In this document: in pieces, positions 19,128 to 29,680 of the stretch
Numbering within the stretch: position 1 is the first letter of the stretch
How the letters are laid out: each line of letters opens with the position of its first letter
From: Priestia aryabhattai B8W22
GTDB taxonomy: Bacteria > Bacillota > Bacilli > Bacillales > Bacillaceae_H
NCBI RefSeq assembly: GCF_000956595.1
Contig: NZ_JYOO01000013.1
Span: forward strand, 62,001-126,000
Direction of reading: 5' to 3'
Length of the DNA: 64,000 bases
Notes under the pieces: generated by a model
Database searches by the model: none
What the model saw: the letters and a program-made list of their open reading frames with translations, nothing else
What the model was told of the DNA's origin: nothing
Position numbers and translations under genes: made by a program

Positions 19128-21144
19128 ATTTAATTTTAAATTGACGAATCAAGTTCGCCAATTCTTCACTAATCTCTTGCAAATGTTCAGCCGATTGAGA
19201 AACAGTAGAAATAGCTCTAATTTGTTCTTCTGTAGAAGCCGTAATTTCTTCAGTTCCCGCAGCTGATTGCTGTGCAATAGCTGCTATGCTTTGAATGGCC
19301 GCTACCACGTCTTCCTTATGCTCATCAATACTGTCCATGCTGCTTGTCACATGTTCGACAGCCGCCGCCACTTGTTCAATCGTGGTTGCAATTTCATGAA
19401 AAGCTTGTTCTGTATCTCCTACCACAAAATCTTGAGACTTTGAAAGCTCTTCTGTACGGTTGCATTCTTCACGCGCAGCTGCGACTTCCCCTTGAATCGC
19501 TGCAATCGTATGGCGAACTTGTTCAGTGGCCTGAGAGGACTGTTCAGCAAGCTTTCGCACCTCTTCAGCTACTACCGCAAATCCTTTGCCATGTTCTCCT
19601 GCACGTGCTGCTTCAATACTAGCATTTAGTGCAAGCAAATTTGTCTGATCTGAAATACTATTAATCGTGAAAATAATAGATTCAATTTCTTTCATCTTAC
19701 TTGTTAATTCTTCCATTACAGTTTGAACAGCGTGAATCGTTTGAGACGATTCAGTGGTTTGGTTGCGAAGCAGCTGCATTTGTTTTAAACCTTTTTCATT
19801 GATGGTTACAGCTTCAATCGTCATTTTATTAATCTGGGCATTTTGTTCAATGACTTCTTCAATTTGCGAAGATAAACTCATCGTTTTGTGATTAGTAGAG
19901 TCAGCATCAGAAGCCTGCTGCGTGGCGCCGCTGGCAATTTCATGGATAGCCCGGCCAATTTCTTCACTGGATGCAGTTGCTTCTTCAGATACAGCACTCA
20001 AGTCTTCAACGGACGTTTTTACTGTCTCAACAGACGTCTGAACCGTGCCAATCAATGTTTTCATTTTAGCTACCATGTCGTTAAATAAATGAGTAAGCTC
20101 ACCAATTTCATCTTTTGACTTCGTCTTCACCTGAACTGTTAAATCGCCAGCTGTTACTTTGGCTACTTCATTTTTCAAGCGGCGAATTGGATTTGTAATG
20201 ATTCTTGAGAAAAAGATGGTTAACACCACTGATAATAAGATGCCAATTAACGCAATCCAGACAATAACAGTCAGTAAATGATGAGCGCTTGAGAGCATTT
20301 CATTATAAATAAAGGCATTTCCTATCTTCCAATTCGTTCCTTCGAGAGTATCATATGCCATGACTCTCTCTTCACCTTGAAAGGTATACTTCATGAAATC
20401 TCTATTCCGGTCTGCTTCGTACATTTTTTTCATAAATGGCTGATTCATTAAATTTTTTCCAGCTTCTGTTGGATGAACGAGCGCTGTGCCATTTTGATCA
20501 AATAAAAATGCATACCCACCGTGATTTACTTCTGCTTTGCCTACAATGTTTTTTAATGCATCTAAGTCTAAATCAGTAGCTATAACGCCCAGCACATTTT
20601 TAGTAGCTGGATCTAAAATAGCCTTTGCAATCGTCACGACCGTCTTTTTTGTTGCTGCATCCTCATATGGATCCGTATAAATTAATTGATCAGGTGATGC
20701 CACTGCTTGTTTGTACCAAACTCTTGAAGTCGGGTCATAACCTGATCCGTACTCTTGCTTAGGAACAGAATACATTCCTTTATTTTTTGTACCTATGTAT
20801 TCAAGTACTAAATTAGGATACTTTTCTTTAAACTGTGTAAACTCTTTTTGAACTGTATTCCATGTAAAATAAGGATTTTTCTCTTGATTTGTTCCATTTC
20901 CTTCCTGCTTAACAAAATTAACGATTACATCGTTCTCACTGTACGTCAGCAAAGAACGACTATACATGTCTAAGTACGTATGAATCGTTTCTTTTAGCTC
21001 TTTCACTTGACTTTGAGACTGAACTTCTACATCTTTTTCTATCTGTGTTTTGGTAAATTGATAAACAGCCCCTGAAACAACTAATAATAAACTAGCTATA
21101 AAAATACTAAAAAATACTACGAGCTTTGCACTCAACCTCTTCAT
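19126..21144 (-). CDS. Methyl-accepting chemotaxis protein with dCache sensor
   Basis: A 672-residue transmembrane chemoreceptor, the size of the B. subtilis McpA/McpB/TlpA group. In order: TM1 (residues 8-30), an extracellular dCache domain ([31 protein letters not shown]), TM2 (about 280-305), HAMP (about 305-360), and a long cytoplasmic coiled coil. The coiled coil bears the highly conserved hairpin tip [19 protein letters not shown] that binds CheW and CheA. The ligand is not deducible, though such dCache domains often bind amino acids. A sigma-D-like promoter lies just upstream, as expected for motility genes. No chemotaxis neighbours. Confidence 0.94.
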   Translation of the reverse strand: MKRLSAKLVVFFSIFIASLLLVVSGAVYQFTKTQIEKDVEVQSQSQVKELKETIHTYLDMYSRSLLTYSENDVIVNFVKQEGNGTNQEKNPYFTWNTVQKEFTQFKEKYPNLVLEYIGTKNKGMYSVPKQEYGSGYDPTSRVWYKQAVASPDQLIYTDPYEDAATKKTVVTIAKAILDPATKNVLGVIATDLDLDALKNIVGKAEVNHGGYAFLFDQNGTALVHPTEAGKNLMNQPFMKKMYEADRNRDFMKYTFQGEERVMAYDTLEGTNWKIGNAFIYNEMLSSAHHLLTVIVWIALIGILLSVVLTIFFSRIITNPIRRLKNEVAKVTAGDLTVQVKTKSKDEIGELTHLFNDMVAKMKTLIGTVQTSVETVKTSVEDLSAVSEEATASSEEIGRAIHEIASGATQQASDADSTNHKTMSLSSQIEEVIEQNAQINKMTIEAVTINEKGLKQMQLLRNQTTESSQTIHAVQTVMEELTSKMKEIESIIFTINSISDQTNLLALNASIEAARAGEHGKGFAVVAEEVRKLAEQSSQATEQVRHTIAAIQGEVAAAREECNRTEELSKSQDFVVGDTEQAFHEIATTIEQVAAAVEHVTSSMDSIDEHKEDVVAAIQSIAAIAQQSAAGTEEITASTEEQIRAISTVSQSAEHLQEISEELANLIRQFKIK

Positions 21145-21179
21145 TCCCTCACCCTTCTACAAAAATCTTTATATTACTA

Positions 21180-21206
21180 ATAACGGCTTTTTATTTTCAT
21201 TTTTGA
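21180..21206 (-). promoter_or_regulatory. Sigma-D-like promoter of the chemoreceptor
   Basis: On the minus strand TCAA-N15-GCCGTTAT matches the sigma-D consensus TAAA-N15-GCCGATAT at 3/4 and 7/8 positions, 36 bp before the start codon. Confidence 0.65.
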
Positions 21207-21243
21207 AGAAGTTTTTGTGATTTATTTCAAATTCCCGCAAAAT

Positions 21244-21286
21244 AAAACCAGCGCATCCTTTCATAGCGAAAGAACGTGCTGGTTTT
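21244..21286. terminator. Terminator of the CDF exporter gene
   Basis: AAAACCAGC(G)C pairs with G(T)GCTGGTTTT, with an inner CTTTC/GAAAG stem. T-rich ends on both strands; chiefly serves the minus-strand gene ending at 21285. Confidence 0.75.
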
Positions 21287-22160
21287 ATTTTTGCTTTTCG
21301 TATGCATCAGGTTCAATATGAACAAGCGTATCTTTAATCTGATGCTCATCGTTCATCATATGTTCAATTTGATCAGCAATTTCATGGCTTTTAATAACAT
21401 TTAAATGAGGATCTACTTTAACCGTTACATCAATCACGACTTGATTACCAAGCTTGCGCGCTTTCACATCTTCTACTTCTTTTACCCCTTTTACAAGCCC
21501 AATGCTTTCTTTGTAGTGCCCTAACTTTTCTTCATCAAATCCGTCCGTTAAAGAATGAGCCGCTTCTTTAAAAATCTCGATGGCTGTTTTACAAATAATA
21601 ATCCCCACAGCAAAAGCAGCTACCACGTCCAGCCAGGGCAGGCCGAATTGTGAGCCGAAAATTCCCACAACAGCCCCTATGCTCACAAGTGCATCAGACA
21701 AATTATCTTTAGCAACCGCATATAAAGACTGGCTATCAAGTTTTTTAGCAAGCTTAATATTATATCGGTAGACACCACCCATAACGGCAGCGGCTCCAAG
21801 ACCTACCCAAGCAGCCAGTAAATTAGGCGCTTCAGATTTATCCATAAATAATGACTGACCCGCATCGACCAATACTTCTAGTCCGATGACCATCATGATA
21901 AAAGAAGCAATAAGTGAAGAGATATGTTCCGCTCTGGAATGTCCGTAAGGATGATCATTATCGCGAGGTTTTTTAGAGATTTTTAAACCGATTAAGACGG
22001 CAATTGATGCAATAATATCTGTGACATTATTAAGACCGTCGGCTTTTAATGCAGAGGAAGCGGTGACACCTGCAATAGTAAGTTTACATGCTGATAAAAA
22101 GATATATGATAAGATACTAACCCAAGCGCCTTTTTGGGCTTGCTCATAGTAGTTCTCCAT
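21285..22160 (-). CDS. Cation diffusion facilitator exporter, manganese-type features
   Basis: A 291-residue CDF-family proton/metal antiporter with six spans and a C-terminal cytoplasmic ferredoxin-like domain (VEDVKARKLGNQVVIDVTV). TM2 carries ADGLNNVTD, and TM5 carries AKDNLSDA with Asp where zinc-type CDFs have His. The DxxxD pattern in TM5 is typical of the manganese-type branch (B. subtilis MneP/MneS), so Mn efflux is the most likely role; this is inferred. HPYGHSRAEHIS between TM2 and TM3 is conserved. Start ATG 22160 follows AAAGGAG; the longer upstream frame has no RBS. Confidence 0.87.
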   Translation of the reverse strand: MENYYEQAQKGAWVSILSYIFLSACKLTIAGVTASSALKADGLNNVTDIIASIAVLIGLKISKKPRDNDHPYGHSRAEHISSLIASFIMMVIGLEVLVDAGQSLFMDKSEAPNLLAAWVGLGAAAVMGGVYRYNIKLAKKLDSQSLYAVAKDNLSDALVSIGAVVGIFGSQFGLPWLDVVAAFAVGIIICKTAIEIFKEAAHSLTDGFDEEKLGHYKESIGLVKGVKEVEDVKARKLGNQVVIDVTVKVDPHLNVIKSHEIADQIEHMMNDEHQIKDTLVHIEPDAYEKQK

Positions 22161-22404
22161 CCCTTCAACTCCTTTATTCAAAATAAGCAAACTTAGTGTA
22201 ACAAATGGATTTCGTGTGGGTCTATAGAAACATTATTGGCTGTTAACATACAAATAGAGAACGTTAAACTCTTTAGCTTTCTGCAAAACAAGTTGCCTTT
22301 ACTCAACACTTTAAACGTTTAAGATCTTTCTGAATGTGGCACTTCATGTAGAAGGACCTTTTTTTAAAATTGCCCTGTAAAATTGTTTACTATTTTTTAA
22401 AGGG

Positions 22405-23450
<1,046 letters not shown>

Positions 23451-23465
23451 CATCAAAAGATTTTT

Positions 23466-23482
23466 GCGGGGGACTCCCCCGC
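23466..23482 (+). terminator. GC-rich hairpin between ldh and lctP (possible attenuator)
   Basis: GCGGGGG-ACT-CCCCCGC is a 7-bp all-GC stem, but the following bases (TCCCTTGTTTT) make a weak T tract. It may stop only part of transcription or protect the ldh mRNA end. Confidence 0.5.
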
Positions 23483-23518
23483 TCCCTTGTTTTAAATATG
23501 TAGTAGAGGTGTATGAAT

Positions 23519-25093
23519 ATGACGTGGACTCAGGTATATAATCCGTTAAATAACATTTGGCTTTCTGCACTAATTGCACTCATCCCCATCATCTTTTTCT
23601 TTATTGCTTTAACTCTTTTGAAATTAAAAGGACACATTGCTGCCAGTATTACGGTACTTCTTTCTATGATTATTGCTATTTATTTTTATGATATGCCTGC
23701 CTCAATGGTCTTAGGAGCCACAGGCTATGGGTTTCTGTATGCACTTTGGCCCATCAGCTATATTATTATCGGCGCGGTGTTCTTATACAAGCTAACTGTC
23801 AAAAGCGGACAGTTTACTACCATTAGACAATCTATTATTTCAATAACCGATGACCCCCGCTTGCAAATGCTGCTTGTTGCTTTTTCCTTTAATGCTTTTT
23901 TGGAAGGAGCAGCGGGATTTGGAGCTCCAATTGCCATTACAGCAGCGCTTCTAGTTGGGCTTGGATTCAAACCGTTAAAAGCAGCTGCGCTATGTTTAAT
24001 TGCTAATACAGCTTCAGGAGCGTTTGGCGCCATGGGGATTCCTGTCATTGTCGCAGGACAAGTATCTGGCATTGATCCAAAAGAAATTGCTCATTTTCTT
24101 GGCACACAGCTTCCGATTATTTCTTTTCTTATCCCTTTTTTACTTGTCTTTATTATGGATGGAATAAAAGGATTAAAAGACGTATGGAAAGCAACGAGCA
24201 TCACAGCCATTTCCTATGCACTGACGCAGTACTTAACTGTTACATACATCGGCCCTGAACTTCCAAACATCACATCTTCTATTGTGAGTTTGCTTGCTCT
24301 TGCTTTTTATATTAAACGAACAAGCCCGGCAGCAGCTAAAAGCTTCAGCCTGTCACCAAAACAAATTTTAAAGGCTTGGTCTCCTTTTATTCTATTAACG
24401 ATACTCGTTACGGCTTGGAGCGTTTCTTTTGTCAAAACGATGCTTGAACATATGAACCTGCTTATTAACGTCCCATTTTTACACAATCATGTAATTAAAG
24501 CAGCTCCTTTAGTAAAGGATCCTACGCCTTATGCTGCTGTCTTAAAAATAGACGTATTTGCAGCAACAGGTACAGCAATTCTTATCGCTTGTATCCTTTC
24601 AGTTTTCTTGCTTAACGTATCGCCAAAGGTGGCATGGACTACTCTTTTGGAAACCGTAAAAGAACTATCAAGACCTATTATGACGATAATGATGGTTATT
24701 GCTTTTGCTTTTATTTCAAATTATTCAGGACAGTCTTCTACACTTGGATTGGCACTCGCTACATCAGCTGCTTATTTTCCATTTTTATCTCCATTTCTTG
24801 GCTGGATTGGCGTATTTCTAACGGGGTCTGTCGTATCGAATAATGCGCTGTTCGGCAACTTGCAGCTAACTACAGCACAGCAAATTAATGTCTTGCCAAT
24901 TATTCTTGTAGCGGCTAATACTGCCGGCGGCGTGATGGCTAAAATGCTTTCTCCTCAATCAATTGCTGTCGCTGCTGGAGCAGTAGGTTTAGCCGGAAAA
25001 GAAGGTGAACTGTTCAAATACACGCTCAAATACAGCATGGGATTTTTGATACTAGGGGGATTTGTCACCTTTTTGTTAGCTTGGTGGTTATGA
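23519..25093 (+). CDS. lctP: L-lactate permease
   Basis: A 524-residue LctP-family lactate/proton symporter with about 12-14 membrane spans. FLEGAAGFGAPIAITAALL and NTASGAFGAMGIPVIV are the family's conserved stretches. It exchanges lactate across the membrane and is normally paired with ldh, as here (68 bp apart). ATG 23519 was chosen because GAGGTG lies 7 bp upstream; the ATG at 23513 is too close to it. The gene ends in a strong terminator. Confidence 0.95.
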   Translation: MTWTQVYNPLNNIWLSALIALIPIIFFFIALTLLKLKGHIAASITVLLSMIIAIYFYDMPASMVLGATGYGFLYALWPISYIIIGAVFLYKLTVKSGQFTTIRQSIISITDDPRLQMLLVAFSFNAFLEGAAGFGAPIAITAALLVGLGFKPLKAAALCLIANTASGAFGAMGIPVIVAGQVSGIDPKEIAHFLGTQLPIISFLIPFLLVFIMDGIKGLKDVWKATSITAISYALTQYLTVTYIGPELPNITSSIVSLLALAFYIKRTSPAAAKSFSLSPKQILKAWSPFILLTILVTAWSVSFVKTMLEHMNLLINVPFLHNHVIKAAPLVKDPTPYAAVLKIDVFAATGTAILIACILSVFLLNVSPKVAWTTLLETVKELSRPIMTIMMVIAFAFISNYSGQSSTLGLALATSAAYFPFLSPFLGWIGVFLTGSVVSNNALFGNLQLTTAQQINVLPIILVAANTAGGVMAKMLSPQSIAVAAGAVGLAGKEGELFKYTLKYSMGFLILGGFVTFLLAWWL

Positions 25094-25159
25094 TACAAAA
25101 CTGCTAAAAATCCTGTTATTACCTTGTTTTTTTCATTTAAACAAACGTTTGATTATATA

Positions 25160-25192
25160 AAAAGGTCCCCAGTTAGCGCTGGGGATCTTTTT
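25160..25192. terminator. Terminator between lctP and yogA
   Basis: AAGGTCCCCAG pairs with CTGGGGATCTT, with T and A tracts on both sides. Confidence 0.88.
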
Positions 25193-26183
25193 ATTCTGAA
25201 ATAAGTAAACCTATATTGCCAAATTGTTTTCCTTTATCTAATCGTTCGCAAGCTGCAACTGCCTCAGACAACGGATAAAATCTATCGACGATTGGTTTAA
25301 TTTGATGTTTCTCTATAAAATCCATCATGTCCACAAATTCTTCCTGACTTCCCATAGACGTACCAAGTATATTGAATTGAGGATAAAAAATGGTTCTTAG
25401 AGGCAATTCAACTTCATTTCCAGAACTCGCCCCGAAATTAACAATTCTTCCATTTGGCTTTAATATTTCAAAATAAGACGGAAATAAAGTTGCGCCTACA
25501 CTATCAAGTATGATATCTACTTTTCTATCGTTGATTTCTTCTGTTAGGTTACTTCCACTGTCTAATGCACAATCAGCTCCATACTTTAGGGCTTGCTTTC
25601 TTTTTTCATCACTTCTAGAAGTAACCGTTACGTCAGCTCCGATAGCTTTTGCGAATAACAAGCCATAAGTCGCGACTCCGCTCCCTATACCAGGAATAAG
25701 CAGATGTTCTCCTTTTTTTAACTGCCCTTTTGTAAAGAGAGCTCTATACGCAGTTAAAGCCGATAATGAAAGAACTCCCGCTTGTTTCCAAGATAGATAA
25801 GGCGGCTTTTGCACAACATTATCCGCTTTTATGATTACATACTCTGCAAACGTTCCATTCGATGGACCACCTAAAATTTTAGGCGTAAACGGAATGTCCT
25901 CTATACGATCCCACTCCAGACTTGGATTAATGATCACTTCTATTCCAGTTTTTAAACCTTTTACCCCTTCTCCCACTTCTTCTATAATACCTGCACCGTC
26001 TGAACCGGGAATAAACGGCTTATCTCCTTTGCCTCGATTATTCATAACAAATAAATCTCTCCGGTTTAAACCTGCTGTTTTTAACCTTACTTTTACTTCT
26101 CCTCTTTCAGGGGGCATCTCCTGAAAATCTCTGTAATTCATGCCTGCTATCCCGCTTTTCTCACTATGTATAATGGCTTTCAT
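25191..26183 (-). CDS. yogA: YogA-like zinc-type alcohol dehydrogenase / quinone oxidoreductase
   Basis: A 330-residue medium-chain dehydrogenase/reductase. The GroES-like half shows [15 protein letters not shown] and [16 protein letters not shown]. The NAD(P)-binding half shows [20 protein letters not shown] (about residue 160). The structural zinc cysteines of true alcohol dehydrogenases are absent, which favours the quinone-oxidoreductase-like branch containing B. subtilis YogA. The substrate is unknown. RBS GAGGCG precedes the ATG. It converges on lctP. Confidence 0.82.
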   Translation of the reverse strand: MKAIIHSEKSGIAGMNYRDFQEMPPERGEVKVRLKTAGLNRRDLFVMNNRGKGDKPFIPGSDGAGIIEEVGEGVKGLKTGIEVIINPSLEWDRIEDIPFTPKILGGPSNGTFAEYVIIKADNVVQKPPYLSWKQAGVLSLSALTAYRALFTKGQLKKGEHLLIPGIGSGVATYGLLFAKAIGADVTVTSRSDEKRKQALKYGADCALDSGSNLTEEINDRKVDIILDSVGATLFPSYFEILKPNGRIVNFGASSGNEVELPLRTIFYPQFNILGTSMGSQEEFVDMMDFIEKHQIKPIVDRFYPLSEAVAACERLDKGKQFGNIGLLISE

Positions 26184-26596
26184 GATTTCGCCTCCTCTTA
26201 ATCTACTCTACTAAAAAGCTCAAAACCGCAAAAGAAATATGCCCAAAAAAAGGAAAATAAACTTTTGGAATCTCTTTTTCACCGTTTTATCTTTATTTTT
26301 CTGTATCGTAAAAGTATTCAGCTTCTTTTATTACAGTTTTGTTACAAAAAGATTGTTTGTAACAAAACGAATAAAAAATAGAAAAATCGATTTAAAAGCC
26401 CTGGTAAATCAACATTTATTCGCAATTTATTTATTATATCTACTTCAGAAACTAGTAAAAATCTAAAAAAATTTAAGAAAAAAAGACAAAACACTTTCTT
26501 TTATTACAGATTTATTGTAATATAAATGTAACAAAAGAAATATAAAACACATAATTGTTACATAAATAAGGTTAATTAATTAGGAGTGAGTTAGAA
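26184..26596. other. 413-base intergenic region with WalR-like boxes and a long palindrome
   Basis: Very AT-rich. It contains TGTAAC-N5-TGTAAT on the minus strand (26330-26346), TGTAAT-N5-TGTAAC on the plus strand (26516-26532), and a 12-bp inverted repeat TTTTGTTACAAA/TTTGTAACAAAA with a 7-base spacer (26337-26367). A 75-codon frame at 26239-26466 has no convincing RBS and is not called as a gene. The boxes fit WalR control of iseA. Confidence 0.6.
26516..26532 (+). promoter_or_regulatory. WalR-type box upstream of iseA
   Basis: TGTAAT-ATAAA-TGTAAC fits the WalR direct-repeat consensus TGTWAH-N5-TGTWAH, 65 bp before the iseA start. In B. subtilis iseA (yoeB) is repressed by WalR. Confidence 0.7.
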
Positions 26597-27127
26597 ATGA
26601 AAAAAATTGGACTAGTTTTATCATCAATCGCTATTTTCTTTACACTAAGCACTGGAGTTACAGCACAAACAACATCTACAACACTAACGGATGCAAATGC
26701 TGTCAAAATTGCAGCTAGTGCCAGCAATCATTTCTGGAGTGCTCTGCACGGTTATAAAAACAAACCATGTACAGAACGTACATTTGAATATAAAGGAACT
26801 GAGTACGTGTACCTTTGCCCTGAATTTGATACAAAAGCTGAGCTATCAAGCTACTTATCTGAAACATTTACAAATAGTGCAGTAGAAAAAGGACTAACAA
26901 ATTACGGCTATATCACATATAACGGCAAACTTGCACACCCAATCGGCGACGGATTCAGCATGTTAGAATGGTCAAAAGCAAAAACAAAACTTGTGTATCA
27001 AACAGCAACAGTTCGCTCTTATGAATTCACAGTTCCAACTGTAGATGGAGGCAGCGTAAAACGCACTGTCACATTCTATAAATCTGGTTCACAGTGGAAA
27101 GTAAATAAATTTGACGCTGTTCAATAA
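26597..27127 (+). CDS. iseA: IseA-type inhibitor of cell-wall DL-endopeptidases
   Basis: A 176-residue secreted protein. Residues 1-23 form a signal peptide (cleavage after VTAQ). The mature part resembles B. subtilis IseA/YoeB, which binds and inhibits DL-endopeptidases (LytE, LytF, CwlO, CwlS) and so limits cell separation and autolysis. Conserved-looking stretches are EYVYLCPEFDTKAELSSYL and FYKSGSQWKVNKFD; two cysteines (CTERTF, YLCPEF) may pair. GGAGTGAG precedes the ATG. A WalR-like box upstream agrees with WalR control of this family. It ends in a strong terminator. Confidence 0.8.
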   Translation: MKKIGLVLSSIAIFFTLSTGVTAQTTSTTLTDANAVKIAASASNHFWSALHGYKNKPCTERTFEYKGTEYVYLCPEFDTKAELSSYLSETFTNSAVEKGLTNYGYITYNGKLAHPIGDGFSMLEWSKAKTKLVYQTATVRSYEFTVPTVDGGSVKRTVTFYKSGSQWKVNKFDAVQ

Positions 27128-27129
27128 TA

Positions 27130-27167
27130 AAAAAAGCAGGTCTGCTGAAGCAGACCTGCTTTTTCTT
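27130..27167 (+). terminator. iseA terminator
   Basis: AAAAAGCAGGTCTGCT pairs with AGCAGACCTGCTTTTT over a 2-nt loop, followed by a T tract. Confidence 0.93.
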
Positions 27168-27188
27168 TTTCATCGATAACATAAATAA

Positions 27189-27229
27189 AACTTCTACTTA
27201 CAGCGCTCTAATAGCTGTAAATAGAAGTT
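27189..27229. repeat. Isolated strong hairpin of unknown role
   Basis: AACTTCTACTTACAGC pairs with GCTGTAAATAGAAGTT (15 of 16 positions) around a 9-base loop. It has no T tract and lies after the iseA terminator, so it does not look like a second terminator. Confidence 0.6.
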
Positions 27230-27374
27230 GAGATCACAAGTTTAAGCAAATCAAATTTTGTCGAATCCTGTAGAAACAGTGATAAGTTACGTTTTATATT
27301 ACAGGCTAAATTTCTTATTGTCAATATAATTCAGCAAAAAGATAGGGCAATATATTCAGAGCATAATAAAGACA

Positions 27375-27653
27375 TTAACTTGGATTTTGTTCATGTTCCT
27401 TTGGGTTATCATGTACAGGGTGGGCCCCTGGGAATAACCTTTGAGCTTTTTCATGAAGGTTTTTGTTTTCATAATTAAATGCGCTATACGTTCGCTGCCC
27501 TTCTTCCCATGAAGTAGATTTCCCCAGTTTTTGATTAACCGGAGAGCCGAAGGGACCGTCTGGAAATTCTTCAGCGGTTATATACTCGTGGCTTTTTTCT
27601 ACTGTAGAGAAATCACGATACGATGGCTGTTTGTGTTCTTTCAATGATTTCAC
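27375..27653 (-). CDS. Small hydrophilic protein, DUF3905-like
   Basis: A 92-residue, very hydrophilic cytosolic protein rich in His, Glu, Lys and Pro, with the stretches PDGPFGSPVNQKLGKS and WEEGQRTYSAFNYENK. This resembles the DUF3905 family of Bacillus proteins; no biochemical function is known. AAGGGG lies before the ATG. It stands alone between iseA and the AI-2E-family gene. The family assignment is tentative; that it is a real gene is supported by codon use, RBS and conservation of composition. Confidence 0.65.
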   Translation of the reverse strand: MKSLKEHKQPSYRDFSTVEKSHEYITAEEFPDGPFGSPVNQKLGKSTSWEEGQRTYSAFNYENKNLHEKAQRLFPGAHPVHDNPKEHEQNPS

Positions 27654-27771
27654 CCCTTCTTTCTAGAAGATTTTCTACTAGTATGCACACTTCTTTGTAA
27701 AAAAACCTCTTAAATTAGGCTAAATCAGGGTATGATAACTATACATTTATTTTTAAAAGGAGTTGAACAGC

Positions 27772-28914
27772 TTGGAACCTAGACCTCAGAAAGGAACTTT
27801 TTTCCGAGAAAAAATCTTAAATAATAAATTTGTTGTATATACAATTATTATTTTTATTCTCAGCATGACTATTTTTTCGTTATCAAAAATCGGATTTATT
27901 TTAATTCCTATCTCTATTTTTATTAAAACAATCGCACTGCCGATTATCTTAGCAGGAATTTGCTTTTATTTATTTAATCCGCTTGTTGACTTTTTAGAAC
28001 GAAAAGGTGTAAAACGAATTATTTCCATTCTTGTTTTATACATAGTGATTATCGGCGCATTAGCCATTATTATTTCATCGGTTATTCCGCCTCTAAAAAA
28101 TCAAGTTGACCGCCTTATTGATAATATCCCAGAGCTGACGCATGACGTTCAGCATGCGGTGACGAATCTTTCAAATAACCGATATGTCGAACAGGGTCTT
28201 CAGTCGGCTAACACGGACCTAGATAAGATTTCAAAAGATGCATCAAAACACTTGAGTAAATATGTTTCTGGATTTTCAAGCGGTATTGTGAACTTTGTCG
28301 GCACCATTACTGAAATTATATTATCGGTTGCCGTTTTACCCTTTATTCTTTTCTACTTATTAAAAGATGGGAAAAATCTGCCTAATTACATTGTAAAACT
28401 GCTTCCAAACCGCTCTCGTTCTGAAGCAAAATTCATTTTAGCCGACATGAACCACGCATTAAGCGCATATATTCGCGGACAAATTTTTGTTGCGATTTGT
28501 ATAGGTGTACTGCTTTTCATTGGCTATCTGATTATTGGGTTAGATTATGCATTACTTCTAGCGATTATCGCCATGGTAACCAATGTTGTGCCTTACCTTG
28601 GTCCTATTATCGCCATTATCCCAGCCATTATTATTGCGTTTATTACCTCTCCTTTCATGCTTGTAAAACTAGCCATTGTCTGGGCAGTTGTTCAATTGCT
28701 TGAAGGGAAAGTAATATCTCCGCAAATTATGGGAAGAAGCCTAGACATTCACCCGATTACAGTCATTTTTGTCATTCTAACCGCCGGAAACTTATTCGGA
28801 ATCATCGGTATCATTTTAGCCGTCCCTGGATATGCCGTTTTAAAAGTTATTATTACGCATATTTACCAATTCATCCGTTTGAATTCTACTATGTATCCAG
28901 ATAAAAAAGCATAA
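27772..28914 (+). CDS. AI-2E family transporter (PerM/YueF-like)
   Basis: A 380-residue membrane protein with about eight spans. It has the N-terminal pair of helices, a central hydrophilic region (about 90-150) and the C-terminal PGYAVLKVIITHIY typical of the AI-2E/PerM family (PF01594). Members export small molecules, act as Na+/H+ antiporters or are uncharacterised; AI-2 export should not be assumed. TTG 27772 was chosen: AAAAGGAG ends at 27762, so the earlier in-frame TTG at 27763 is too close. It ends in a bidirectional terminator. Confidence 0.87.
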   Translation: MEPRPQKGTFFREKILNNKFVVYTIIIFILSMTIFSLSKIGFILIPISIFIKTIALPIILAGICFYLFNPLVDFLERKGVKRIISILVLYIVIIGALAIIISSVIPPLKNQVDRLIDNIPELTHDVQHAVTNLSNNRYVEQGLQSANTDLDKISKDASKHLSKYVSGFSSGIVNFVGTITEIILSVAVLPFILFYLLKDGKNLPNYIVKLLPNRSRSEAKFILADMNHALSAYIRGQIFVAICIGVLLFIGYLIIGLDYALLLAIIAMVTNVVPYLGPIIAIIPAIIIAFITSPFMLVKLAIVWAVVQLLEGKVISPQIMGRSLDIHPITVIFVILTAGNLFGIIGIILAVPGYAVLKVIITHIYQFIRLNSTMYPDKKA

Positions 28915-28916
28915 TA

Positions 28917-28950
28917 AAAAGCCCATCGATTTTCGATGGGCTTAACTTTT
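28917..28950. terminator. Bidirectional terminator
   Basis: AAGCCCATCGA pairs with TCGATGGGCTT between the converging AI-2E-family and SET genes. Confidence 0.9.
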
Positions 28951-29345
28951 TACTTTTGTTCTTCTTCATCTTCACGATCAAACCAAAGGAGCTCTTGATC
29001 ATCTTCATCTCCATTATAGTTGATGAGAATTTCTTCTCCTGCTTGGATATCCGTATATGCATAAAAATCAAAGGTATGATTGTCAAAATTAATTTCATAC
29101 GTAGCATTGGGTGTATACGAGTGATTAAACAGCATACCGTACCCCAAAAGAATAGCCGTATGATTCACTCCATATTCAAAAGCATAATCCGCTAGTGTTG
29201 TTTTCTCAATAAAATCATGCTCTTTATTAGGATAAGCGATAACAGGAGCTTCGTGAATAAGCGTTCCTTTTTTTATATCCTGCTTAGCAAATACACCTCT
29301 ATTAAATTCTCCGTCGCTTATTGCAGACACTTTTATTTCGATCAT
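28950..29345 (-). CDS. SET-domain protein (putative protein methyltransferase)
   Basis: A 131-residue protein that is almost entirely a SET domain. GVFAKQDIKKGTLI is the N-terminal motif, YGMLFNHSYTPNATY is the cofactor knot motif (NHS) and GEEILINYN is the C-terminal motif. Eukaryotic SET proteins methylate lysines with S-adenosylmethionine; bacterial substrates are mostly unknown. The C-terminal tail is strongly acidic (DREDEEEQ). ATG 29345 was chosen over GTG 29354, which lies inside the RBS AGGTGA. Monocistronic. Confidence 0.85.
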   Translation of the reverse strand: MIEIKVSAISDGEFNRGVFAKQDIKKGTLIHEAPVIAYPNKEHDFIEKTTLADYAFEYGVNHTAILLGYGMLFNHSYTPNATYEINFDNHTFDFYAYTDIQAGEEILINYNGDEDDQELLWFDREDEEEQK

Positions 29346-29680
29346 ATTCGTCACCTATATATTCTTTCCTCTAAGATTTTTTTCTTCCTTAAGCTTGACA
29401 GTTTCTAATGGGGAAATCAACTGTTTTTCATAACCACTTGAATATAAGCTGAAGGAACGCTTATCATGCGCACTTTTGTAAGCACTTACCTTAGTAGGAA
29501 CATGCGATTTGGTTTTATTTTAGATATGGAAAAGCAATGGTCTTGCGCATAGCGATTTTTTGAGCCATTCAACATGTAAAGAATCGTTTTTCTCTGTGAT
29601 ATAATCGTTTATGCTGCTTTTTTATGTTAATCTATGACTCTTACTACCAAATTTATCTTATGCTAGGAAGAAGATTTTAA
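29346..29680. other. 335-base divergent intergenic region
   Basis: Holds an extended -10 (TGATATAAT, 29597-29605) about 75 bp before rarD. No clear -35, hairpin or operator; the promoter of the SET gene was not fixed. Confidence 0.5.

Noticed and set aside
26239-26466. 75-codon plus-strand frame before iseA
   Set aside because: No RBS at a proper distance, Phe/Lys/Tyr-rich composition expected of AT-rich non-coding DNA, and it overlaps the WalR-type box and palindrome.
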